Source of the DNA: Companilactobacillus kedongensis
Lineage (GTDB): Bacteria > Bacillota > Bacilli > Lactobacillales > Lactobacillaceae
Reading direction: 5' to 3'
Assembly (NCBI RefSeq): GCF_003946625.1
Contig: NZ_RHOR01000002.1
Span: 1-64,000 of the forward strand
DNA length: 64,000 nt
This document shows positions 42,631-49,391 of this stretch, piece by piece. A program made the translations under genes and the position numbers. The notes beneath the pieces were generated by a model that was given only the letters and a program-made list of their open reading frames with translations, had not been told where the DNA came from and did no database searches. Position 1 is the stretch's first letter, and every line of letters starts with the position of its first letter.

Positions 42631-42680
42631 AACGCATCCATTCATTTGCTATCGTCGGCAGATGAATAGATGTGTTTTTT
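42631..42680 (+). terminator. Terminator of the AhpD-like gene
   Basis: AACGCATCCATTCAT and ATGAATAGATGTGTT flank a 15-nt loop, followed by TTTTTG. It converges with the DtxR-family gene. Confidence 0.7.
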
Positions 42681-42682
42681 GT

Positions 42683-43336
42683 TTACTTTCTTTCTTCAAC
42701 GAAAATATAATCAATTGCTTTGGCTCCAATAGTCAACATGGTACCATCGTCTTTTTCAACGACTAAAGAGCCGTCAAATTTTTCATGTTTGATAATTCTG
42801 ATCGTATCGTCAATTTCTAGACTTAAACTACCAAAATATTGTAGAAAGTCATAATTATCAGAGATACGAACGATTTGGACGTGGACGCCATCTTTGACCA
42901 TACTCAATAATTTGTCGTCAGCATCGGTTTCTCCTTGACCATTACCGGGGATAATTCCACCGTGTGGACAACGTTGAGGATGGCCTAGAAAATCATTTAG
43001 TTGCGTCATTAAGTCATCATCAGATGAATGTTCCAAAGCATCAGCGTGATTATGGACGTTATCGACTGGATATTTTAGGCAATCATGTAAAAATACTTCC
43101 CACAAACGGTGAGTTTTGACCAATTTTTCTGAGACTTTATTTCCCTTGGGAGTCAAAGTGATCTTATTATAAGGTGAATGTGTCAAATAACCCTCGCTAG
43201 CTAACGAATTAAGCATTTCTGTAACCGAAGGTGCAGAGACATTCATAATTTCTGAGATACGCTTGTTGGTAATTTTTGTAAAATCAAAATTCAACTCGTA
43301 AATAGTTTTAAGATAATTCTCTTTGTTAGGTGACAA
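42683..43336 (-). CDS. DtxR/MntR-family metal-dependent regulator
   Basis: A 217-aa regulator with an N-terminal winged helix (NKRISEIMNVSAPSVTEMLNSLASEG, cited as SAPSVTEMLNSLASEGYL), a dimerisation/metal domain (KTHRLWEVFLHDCL, HNHADALEHSSDDDL, HPQRCPHGG) and an FeoA-like SH3 tail. The extra domain and length fit the DtxR/IdeR-SirR branch, sensing Mn or Fe. The VIT-family transporter at 44.8 kb and the FetAB-type exporter at 63.2 kb are plausible members of its regulon; this is inference. Confidence 0.87.
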   Translation of the reverse strand: MSPNKENYLKTIYELNFDFTKITNKRISEIMNVSAPSVTEMLNSLASEGYLTHSPYNKITLTPKGNKVSEKLVKTHRLWEVFLHDCLKYPVDNVHNHADALEHSSDDDLMTQLNDFLGHPQRCPHGGIIPGNGQGETDADDKLLSMVKDGVHVQIVRISDNYDFLQYFGSLSLEIDDTIRIIKHEKFDGSLVVEKDDGTMLTIGAKAIDYIFVEERK

Positions 43337-43452
43337 TTTTTTTACCTTTCGTGTGAACTAAATTCTATATTAGTTAATTAATTATAACGCAGATTGAAAT
43401 TTTTGGCCGATCAATAATGTTAAAATAATTGATATAGGAAGGGGGAGGATCA

Positions 43453-43974
43453 ATGAACGTGCCAAAACGTAAAATTGATTGGTTTGGACTCGTATTTGGA
43501 GTTTTATCATTGTATGTTGGCTATTTAGTGACGTGGTATCCATTGAATAGTCTTTCGGCAATCGCTTTTATTATAGGTTTATTAGCTATTTTGAGAGGTG
43601 ATTATCGGCTTTGGTTTGGTTCACAAATGGGGCGTTTTTTAGGCTCAAATAATGGTTGGACTGTTCTCTCGGCGATTGCCAATATTATTATTGGTATTAT
43701 TTTTATTGTCCATATTAACGTGGGCGTAGCGATAACGGTATACATGTTTGCTATTTGGTTCTTGTTGGATGCAATTTTCCAATTGCTTACCGCTAGATTC
43801 TATCATTTCTTCGGAAAAAAATATTATTGGATAATTGTTATCGTAGGTGCATTGAACCTAATATTTGCCATAGTTTTATTATTTAATCCGGTTTTATCAG
43901 GAGGAGTTATTGTCTTTATGTTGGCATTTTTCTTCTTTACCACTGGTATTGCTGAAATTATTGAGGCATTTTAG
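43453..43974 (+). CDS. HdeD/DUF308-like membrane protein
   Basis: A 173-aa protein with six hydrophobic segments arranged as paired helices (VFGVLSLYVGYLVTWYPL, AIAFIIGLLAILRGDYRLW, VGALNLIFAIVLLFNPV, GIAEIIEAF), the HdeD/DUF308 pattern. Function in lactobacilli is unknown; in enterics HdeD is linked to acid resistance. RBS GGGGGAGG. Weak terminator hairpin (AAGTATTTT/AAAATAC) right after the stop. Confidence 0.75.
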   Translation: MNVPKRKIDWFGLVFGVLSLYVGYLVTWYPLNSLSAIAFIIGLLAILRGDYRLWFGSQMGRFLGSNNGWTVLSAIANIIIGIIFIVHINVGVAITVYMFAIWFLLDAIFQLLTARFYHFFGKKYYWIIVIVGALNLIFAIVLLFNPVLSGGVIVFMLAFFFFTTGIAEIIEAF

Positions 43975-44026
43975 TAAAAAGTATTTTGCAAAAATACCTT
44001 ATCTGATAAAATAAAGGGTGAATAAC

Positions 44027-44100
44027 GCCGTCTTAGCTCAGATAGGTAGAGCATCACCATGGTAAGGTGGGGGTCGTCGGTTCAAATCCGATAGACGGCT
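44027..44100 (+). tRNA. tRNA-Thr (anticodon GGT)
   Basis: A complete cloverleaf: acceptor GCCGTCT/AGACGGC, D arm GCTC..GAGC, anticodon stem TCACC/GGTGG with loop ATGGTAA (anticodon GGT), T arm GTCGG-TTCAAAT-CCGAT, discriminator T. The CCA is not encoded. Copy H of the repeat starts 20 nt later. Confidence 0.95.
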
Positions 44101-44120
44101 TTTATCTCGTTTGAATTTTC

Positions 44121-44272
44121 GCCGAGGGGACGGAGTAATTCCACCTGTTGTGCGACCGGCGCGAACCGAGGTTTCTCGCCTCGATTTTGAGCTTTGCATG
44201 CGCAAATCTCAGAATCGTCAGTGGAGTAAAACTCCACTTTCACGACTGGTTCCATTACTCCGTCCCCTCGGC
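44121..44272 (+). repeat. Structured palindromic repeat, copy H (full)
   Basis: Arms GCCGAGGGGACGGAGTAAT with ATTACTCCGTCCCCTCGGC. Hairpin 1 is GGCGcGAA, loop ccgaggt, TTCtCGCC; hairpin 2 GAGcTTTGCatGCGCAAAtCTC; hairpin 3 AGTGGAGTaaaACTCCACT. It lies directly 3-prime of tRNA-Thr. Belongs to the E/H/I subfamily. Confidence 0.9.
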
Positions 44273-44295
44273 TAGTTTTATGTTTATGATATTAA

Positions 44296-44345
44296 TATTC
44301 CTTAGCGTTACACGTTGATCAATGTGTATGCTGAGGATTTTTTTA
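44296..44345 (+). terminator. Terminator after repeat H
   Basis: ATTCCTTAGC..TACAC and TGTGTATGCTGAGGAT flank a loop, followed by TTTTTT. Confidence 0.75.
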
Positions 44346-44358
44346 TTTGGAGTTTTGT

Positions 44359-44506
44359 TGGAGAGCTGAAGTAATTTCGCCTGTTGTGCGACCGGCGCGA
44401 ACCGAGGTTTCTTGCCTCGATTTTGAGCTTTGTATGCGTAAATCTCAGAATCGTCAGTGGAGTAAAACTCCACTTTCACAACTGGCGAAATTACTTCATC
44501 TCTCCA
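44359..44506 (+). repeat. Structured palindromic repeat, copy I (full)
   Basis: Arms TGGAGAG..TGAAGTAATTTCGCC with the complement ending CTCTCCA. It is nearly identical to copy H inside, but hairpin 1 has a G-T in place of G-C and hairpin 2 has TTTGT/GTAAA in place of TTTGC/GCAAA. The new pairs are G-U if read as plus-strand RNA. Confidence 0.9.
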
Positions 44507-44528
44507 GCTATTTTATCTTTATTAAATT

Positions 44529-44585
44529 AAATACTCCTCAGCCTTTTACATTTAAGATGATGTATGGACTAAGGAGTATTTTTTA
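44529..44585. terminator. Terminator between repeats I and J, usable on both strands
   Basis: AAATACTCCT and AGGAGTATTTTTT flank a long imperfect loop. T-rich on the plus side, A-rich on the other end, so it can also end minus-strand transcripts coming through copy J. Confidence 0.7.
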
Positions 44586-44609
44586 ATTTTAAATTATTAT
44601 ATCGATCGA

Positions 44610-44784
44610 GCCGAAGGAAGTGGGAAAATTGGTCAGCGGTAAAAGTTGCGTTAGTACGGTGGTTTTCCGTGCTTACGCAACAGACGATTACGAGATTTGC
44701 GTAGCAAAGCTCATAATCGAGTTCTCAGATCTTGGCTGAGAACGGTCTAACCGCAGACCAACTTTCTCAACGACCGCAGGCGGC
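44610..44784 (-). repeat. Structured palindromic repeat, copy J (full, reverse)
   Basis: Read on the minus strand: arm ..GAAAGTTGGTCtGCGGT, hairpin 1 TTCTCAG-ccaagat-CTGAGAA, hairpin 2 GAGcTTTGCtacGCAAAtCTC, hairpin 3 TGTTGCGTaAGCACGG with its complement, closing ACCGCtGACCAA. It lies 12 nt 3-prime of the minus-strand VIT-family gene and is co-oriented with it. Confidence 0.88.
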
Positions 44785-44796
44785 AGTACAAAGCCA

Positions 44797-45516
44797 TTAT
44801 CCCAATGTTCCACCAATCAAATAAGTTATCAACATAGTTAAACTACCGGTAATAACATTCCGAATAATAAACTTTAAGGAATTGTTGTGACCTAATTTAG
44901 AACTGATATAGCCAGTTCCCATCAATGCTAAGATCATAGCAAACATGGTTCCGACTATTTTATAAGGATCAGGGATAAGTGTTATCGATATCAGTGGCAA
45001 AACTGCTCCACAGATAAAGGAAAAGAAAGAACAGATTGCAGCGTGCCAAGGATTGAAGTAGTGATGCAATTCAATGTTGTACTTGCTGCGCAAGGTTGTT
45101 TCTAGTCCATGTGATTTCATTAGTTCTTTAGAACATTGTGAAGCTAGTTCTGGAGAAAGTCCTTCATTGATATATTTTTGCGTCAAACGATCGGTTTCTT
45201 CCTCACGATGTTCATTTAAAGTTGTCTCTTGTAATCTGGTCATTGTTTTTTGGGTATCACGTTGAGTACTAACTGAAACGTATTCTCCACCAGCCATGGA
45301 AAAGGCACCGGCAAACATACCTGACAATCCGGCAATGAGTAAGGCCATCTGTCCTTGATTCGCTCCAGCAACACCGAGAACGATACCGGCAACTGAAATA
45401 ATGCCATCATTTGCTCCCAGAACTCCGGCTCGAATAATATTCAATTTTTCCGATAACCGATAATTACTGGTTAGTTTTTGCATTTTTACTGTGCCCAAGG
45501 ATATTCCATTTTTCAT
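44797..45516 (-). CDS. VIT1/CCC1-family Fe/Mn transporter
   Basis: A 239-aa, five-helix transporter. IIRAGVLGANDGIISVAGIVLGVAGA is the conserved VIT opening (cited as GVLGANDGIISVAGIVLGVA), then AFSMAGGEYVSVSTQRDT with the TM2 metal-site Met/Glu, and a cytosolic acidic helix (EHREEETDRLTQKYI) that binds metal. In bacteria it is thought to export Fe(II) or Mn(II). It may be controlled by the DtxR-family regulator encoded 1.5 kb away. Confidence 0.87.
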   Translation of the reverse strand: MKNGISLGTVKMQKLTSNYRLSEKLNIIRAGVLGANDGIISVAGIVLGVAGANQGQMALLIAGLSGMFAGAFSMAGGEYVSVSTQRDTQKTMTRLQETTLNEHREEETDRLTQKYINEGLSPELASQCSKELMKSHGLETTLRSKYNIELHHYFNPWHAAICSFFSFICGAVLPLISITLIPDPYKIVGTMFAMILALMGTGYISSKLGHNNSLKFIIRNVITGSLTMLITYLIGGTLG

Positions 45517-45667
45517 ACGCCAATCTCCTTAACAACTATTAATTACCTACATTATAGGGTCTTTAGTAGCGTTTTCAAATAGTATTGGAATAATTACTAT
45601 ATAAAGTAGTTTAATTATTTTGTATTCCATTCACCAATATCAAAAATTAATTGACTTAAATGCTGGT

Positions 45668-45696
45668 TTGACAGTCATTGTTTCTAGCGTGATAAT
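45668..45696 (+). promoter_or_regulatory. Promoter of the choice-of-anchor-A protein gene
   Basis: TTGACA (45668-45673), 17-nt spacer, GATAAT (45691-45696). The start codon at 45750 leaves a leader of about 45 nt. The rest of 45517-45749 is AT-rich and would also hold the minus-strand VIT promoter. Confidence 0.65.
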
Positions 45697-45749
45697 TTAT
45701 TCGATTATTAAATTTTATAAGTATTTTTTTGTCTAGGGGGGCAAATTCA

Positions 45750-47795
45750 ATGACTAAAAAAGGAAGTAAATGGGCACTATCGTGTGTGGCGACTAGTGCG
45801 GCCGTTCTTTCATTTATTGCAGTTTCAAATAATACCTATGCCGACGTTAATTCAGCACAGCCAGCTGCAGATGTAACTACGACGAATACTAATACTGATC
45901 AAAATGATGTAAACAGTAATACAAATAATCAAAATCAACCAACGCAACCACAACCACAACCACAACCACAATCTCAAACGCAACAATCACAAGTACAGCC
46001 AGTACAACCTGTTAATAACCAGAATGTTCAATTGAGAAATTCCAATAGAATGTACATCCAGTCTATTGCACAGGCGCCAACTAATGTTGGATCAACAATA
46101 CCTGCACCAGCAACACAAGCGACTCAAACACCAGTAACGTATGCATCTAATGATGCTGTTCAAGACGGTGGAAATGTTGAAGATGATCATCCAGCTGTTA
46201 ATAATCTGTTAGACTATGCGGCTTATTTCCATATTTTTGCTAACGAAGCAACTTTGAATGCTCATACTAACGGTAATGTTGCTGTTGGGACTTTGACCGG
46301 CAATGTTAACTTTGGTACTAATATCAAAGAAGAACTTTTGGATAAAGATATCTCATATATTCAAAATATTAACAAAATTGCTAATAGTTCATTTGTTTCT
46401 GGGGGAAATACTAGAACGAACAAAGTGGTCTTTGGTGACAATGTTGATGTTGACGTTTCTAACGCTACCCGTACTAAAGTCGATGGAACGGATATTGATC
46501 ATCTAAGTGATGCAGAAACATATGAAGATAAGAATGGTAATACTTACATTGACTTTGCTAAGATATTTGCCAATTTGGATATAAAGTCAGAGCATTACGC
46601 TTTGATGGATCCTAACGTGGAAGTTAAGGCTTCTGATTTTCCTGACCAAAATAAGCGTGTGATAAATTTAGGAGAAGTAAAACCTAACGATCAAAATCAA
46701 ATTGTTATTAATTTGTCTAGAGATGTCTTGGAAGCAAATACTCCTTTGACAATTTATGGCTTATCACATGATGAAACCGGTACGACAGTCATTATCAATG
46801 TGGATACTGAAGGTGAAAGCAATTTCAATATTAATTCACAGATAAAAGTTATTTACAATAATAAAGATAATCGTCCTGATCCAAGCAATAATTCAGATGA
46901 GGAACGTCCTAATCAAGAGACCGAATACTTTGGCGATAATCATTTGTTATGGAATTTTTATGATAGTGAAGCTAGCAACAAAATCTATGGTGGAACAATC
47001 AATGTTGAACGCCCATTCCAAGGCAGTATTTTAGCTCCAGAAGCAACAATCAATGCTAATCAAAATCTTGATGGTAACATCGTCGCCGATAAAGTTAATG
47101 TAAATGCTGAAACTCACAGATGGGATCTTCAAGATTCTTCTAAAGAAGGGACTTTTATTCCACCAATGACATTGCCTGGTATAGGAAATCCGGAGTTACC
47201 TGGTTTTGGTGTTGACCCAGTTGATCCCGAAAAGCCAACCGATCCTGATGATAACGGCGGTGGCGATAACGGTGGTAATACCACTGACCCAGAGAAGCCA
47301 ACTGATCCTGATGATAACGGCGGTGGCGATAATGGTGGTAATACCACTGACCCAGAGAAACCAACCGAACCTGACGATAATGGCGGTAATACTACTGATC
47401 CAGATAAACCTGAGCCAACCGATCCAGAAGAACCAACTGATCCCGAGACCCCAACTGACCCAGATAATAACAAGGGTGACGAAGATAATAACGAAAATGA
47501 AGAAACAGATGAAGATGGTAATGAAGAAAGCGAAGAAGCTACTGATGAAGATTCAGACGGCTTACTTCCAGGCGGTTCACTTACTAACGGTTCATCCGAA
47601 AATAACCATAATTTGATAACTGGTGAAACTAATGCAGCTACTTCAAATTCAAATAATAACTCAAATTCCAATAAGACAACTGGTACTACATTCCCACAAA
47701 CAGGAATGAAGTCAACTGGTTTGATCAGTATTCTAGGAGTTGCTTTGGCAGCAATTGTTGGAATGTTTGGATATAAGAGACGTAAACGTAATTAA
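45750..47795 (+). CDS. Wall-anchored choice-of-anchor-A surface protein with FPQTG sorting signal
   Basis: A 681-aa surface protein. Signal peptide ending at NNTYA (about 35); Asn/Gln/Pro-rich linker; choice-of-anchor-A/collagen-binding-like domain from about residue 150 to 470 (NNLLDYAAYFHIFANEATL; LLWNFYDSEASNKIYGGTIN; FQGSILAPEATINANQNLDG); three Pro-Asp-Gly repeats of the DPEKPTDPDDNGG type; an acidic Glu/Asp stretch; and a sortase signal TTFPQTGMK with hydrophobic helix and KRRKRN tail. The motif starts with Phe instead of Leu. RBS AGGGGGGC; ATG 45750. Confidence 0.87.
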   Translation: MTKKGSKWALSCVATSAAVLSFIAVSNNTYADVNSAQPAADVTTTNTNTDQNDVNSNTNNQNQPTQPQPQPQPQSQTQQSQVQPVQPVNNQNVQLRNSNRMYIQSIAQAPTNVGSTIPAPATQATQTPVTYASNDAVQDGGNVEDDHPAVNNLLDYAAYFHIFANEATLNAHTNGNVAVGTLTGNVNFGTNIKEELLDKDISYIQNINKIANSSFVSGGNTRTNKVVFGDNVDVDVSNATRTKVDGTDIDHLSDAETYEDKNGNTYIDFAKIFANLDIKSEHYALMDPNVEVKASDFPDQNKRVINLGEVKPNDQNQIVINLSRDVLEANTPLTIYGLSHDETGTTVIINVDTEGESNFNINSQIKVIYNNKDNRPDPSNNSDEERPNQETEYFGDNHLLWNFYDSEASNKIYGGTINVERPFQGSILAPEATINANQNLDGNIVADKVNVNAETHRWDLQDSSKEGTFIPPMTLPGIGNPELPGFGVDPVDPEKPTDPDDNGGGDNGGNTTDPEKPTDPDDNGGGDNGGNTTDPEKPTEPDDNGGNTTDPDKPEPTDPEEPTDPETPTDPDNNKGDEDNNENEETDEDGNEESEEATDEDSDGLLPGGSLTNGSSENNHNLITGETNAATSNSNNNSNSNKTTGTTFPQTGMKSTGLISILGVALAAIVGMFGYKRRKRN

Positions 47796-47801
47796 GCTAG
47801 G

Positions 47802-47834
47802 AAAAGTTGATAATTAAATTTATCAACTTTTTTT
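47802..47834 (+). terminator. Terminator of the choice-of-anchor-A gene
   Basis: AAAAGTTGATAA, loop ttaaat, TTATCAACTTTTTTT. Confidence 0.85.
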
Positions 47835-47914
47835 GTTAAATCTTAAGCTCTAACTGACAGACAATCGGCATGTGATATAATTACTAGGAAAATTCATTGA
47901 TTGGAAGATATATT

Positions 47915-48580
47915 ATGCGCGTAGGAGAATCTCAAAGTACCGACTTTACCAGATATTTGATCTGGATCGTGTTTGCGGTCGGAACGCTTGCCTTAAAGAA
48001 TATTGTTGCAACTGAAAAAGGGCTGAACAATACTCTGGCTGCTGTTTTTTTTATTGTTGGATTGTTTTTAACTTTTTTGATGGTACGGAGATATCTGCGA
48101 GAGAGAAACTCATTTGTCGATAATCCCGATGGATTCGTGGAATCGCTGACTGCCAATATCGGATTTGTTGCTTTAATGGTTATTTTGGTCTGTGCAATGA
48201 GATTAGCAGTTAGTTATTTACAGGTTACTGGTAAATTGCCACAGTTCGTTAATGACGATATTGCGAGTTCTGATCAGAAAGTATTCCTATTCAATTTAGT
48301 TGCTAATGTGCTGATCATTACTGTTCAGCAACAGATGGTCCAAACAGGATTCTTTTTTAATTATTTCTTTAGGAAGAGTACATCTGGGAATGCCATTACT
48401 GGTGTAATCCTCAGTGGTGTGATTGCCGGAGCAATTACTTTGCCGGGATCGGTGATTCAATTCTTCATGAATATGGCATTAGGTTGGTGTATGGCTTTGA
48501 CTTATCTATACACCAAGGATGAAAAAATGGCTATGTTAGTTGCTATTATCAGTGCCGTTGTTGGAACAATTTTAATTTAA
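47915..48580 (+). CDS. Integral membrane protein, possibly a degenerate CPBP-type protein
   Basis: A 221-aa protein with about six hydrophobic segments. It is not clearly recognised. The segment QQQMVQTGFFFNYFF, a downstream helix and MNMALGWCMALTYLYTKD loosely recall the three CPBP/CAAX-protease motifs (EExxxR, FxxxH, NxxxG), but the catalytic Glu pair is replaced by Gln, so it would be inactive as a protease. ATG 47915 with GGAAGA upstream; the in-frame TTG at 47897 has no RBS. No operon partner. Confidence 0.5.
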   Translation: MRVGESQSTDFTRYLIWIVFAVGTLALKNIVATEKGLNNTLAAVFFIVGLFLTFLMVRRYLRERNSFVDNPDGFVESLTANIGFVALMVILVCAMRLAVSYLQVTGKLPQFVNDDIASSDQKVFLFNLVANVLIITVQQQMVQTGFFFNYFFRKSTSGNAITGVILSGVIAGAITLPGSVIQFFMNMALGWCMALTYLYTKDEKMAMLVAIISAVVGTILI

Positions 48581-48646
48581 GGCTTACTATACTAAAAGTT
48601 TACATTCACCTGTTAGTCTGTATTCAAAAGCTAATGAGGTGATAGG

Positions 48647-48745
48647 ATGATTATCAGATCAATCGTTTCAAGTTATAATATGACATTATTACCTGAGTAC
48701 CTTGTTGGTATGATTCAACAAAAAAGGCCACCTTTATCTTTATAA
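48647..48745 (+). CDS. Small ORF, 32 aa
   Basis: ATG 48647 follows GAGGTGATAGG, a good RBS. The product (MIIRSIVSSYNMTLLPEYL, then VGMIQQKRPPLSL) has an amphipathic N-terminal half and no known family. It is followed by a strong terminator at 48760. Given the RBS and terminator it may be expressed; coding nature is unproven. Confidence 0.4.
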   Translation: MIIRSIVSSYNMTLLPEYLVGMIQQKRPPLSL

Positions 48746-48759
48746 AGAATGGTCAAATC

Positions 48760-48800
48760 AAAAATAACTCCTGAGAATTTTTCTCAGGAGTTATTTTTTT
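48760..48800. terminator. Bidirectional terminator before the GtrA-like gene
   Basis: AAAAATAACTCCTGAGAA, loop ttt, TTCTCAGGAGTTATTTTTTT: a perfect long stem with T-runs both ways. Confidence 0.9.
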
Positions 48801-49302
48801 AATGTTTATTTTTAAAAATAAAGAATTTTGATAGAACGTAATTACCGATAATTGCCAAAAGCTGACCAACGATTTTTGAACCAGTACCATTGGCACTAAG
48901 AAGAGAAATCCCAATCCAAAGTGTGGCTGATTCAATCAAGAAAGTTAAAATTCTAGTTCCATAAAAAGCTAACATTTCTCTAAAGGCGGTGTTTGATTTG
49001 TGACGGAAAACGATAACTCGATCAACCCAGAAACCAGCTTGAACACCTAAGAACCAAGCAATAATATTAGCAAATTGATAATTAAGATGTACTACACGAT
49101 AGAAAATGAAGAATGCACCAAAGTTTACAACAACTGAAAGTAATCCCCAAAGTAGATAGCGAACGGCTTGCTTACCGGTACTTTCTTCAATAACTGGTGT
49201 TTCTTCGGAATTAAAAACGGTTCCGGCATCGTTAAGACCCTCGGAAATATCGTCAATAACTTTTGTTAGTGAACTTTCTTCAAGGTCTGTTTTTTTATTC
49301 AT
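48799..49302 (-). CDS. GtrA-like membrane protein
   Basis: A 167-aa protein with four TM helices in the GtrA pattern (YLLWGLLSVVVNFGAFFIFY, NIIAWFLGVQAGFWVDRVIVF, GNYVLSKFFIF). GtrA proteins help flip or assemble glycan-lipid intermediates for cell-wall glycosylation. The N-terminal 45 residues are acidic and soluble, longer than in the minimal family. Start 49302 chosen for GGGAGAG at suitable spacing; two in-frame ATGs lie just upstream. No glycosyltransferase gene is adjacent. Confidence 0.78.
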   Translation of the reverse strand: MNKKTDLEESSLTKVIDDISEGLNDAGTVFNSEETPVIEESTGKQAVRYLLWGLLSVVVNFGAFFIFYRVVHLNYQFANIIAWFLGVQAGFWVDRVIVFRHKSNTAFREMLAFYGTRILTFLIESATLWIGISLLSANGTGSKIVGQLLAIIGNYVLSKFFIFKNKH

Positions 49303-49391
49303 GATATTCATCTCTCCCAAATTTAAAGCCTATACATTTATATTAAACCTTTTTATTGAGTCTAGAATAAAATTTATTTATCTGAAGCAGA

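Noticed and set aside
7517..44784. CRISPR array as explanation for the repeats
   Set aside because: Copies are dispersed, large, differ in the arms, and there are no regular spacers or cas genes.
7517..44784. Classic MITE or REP element as explanation for the repeats
   Set aside because: The outer ends are not conserved in sequence and no target duplications are seen; what is conserved is the inner fold and its loop. Not fully excluded.
47129..47671. 180-codon minus-strand frame rich in Ser/Gly/Val
   Set aside because: It is the antisense shadow of the Pro-Asp-Gly repeats of the choice-of-anchor-A protein.
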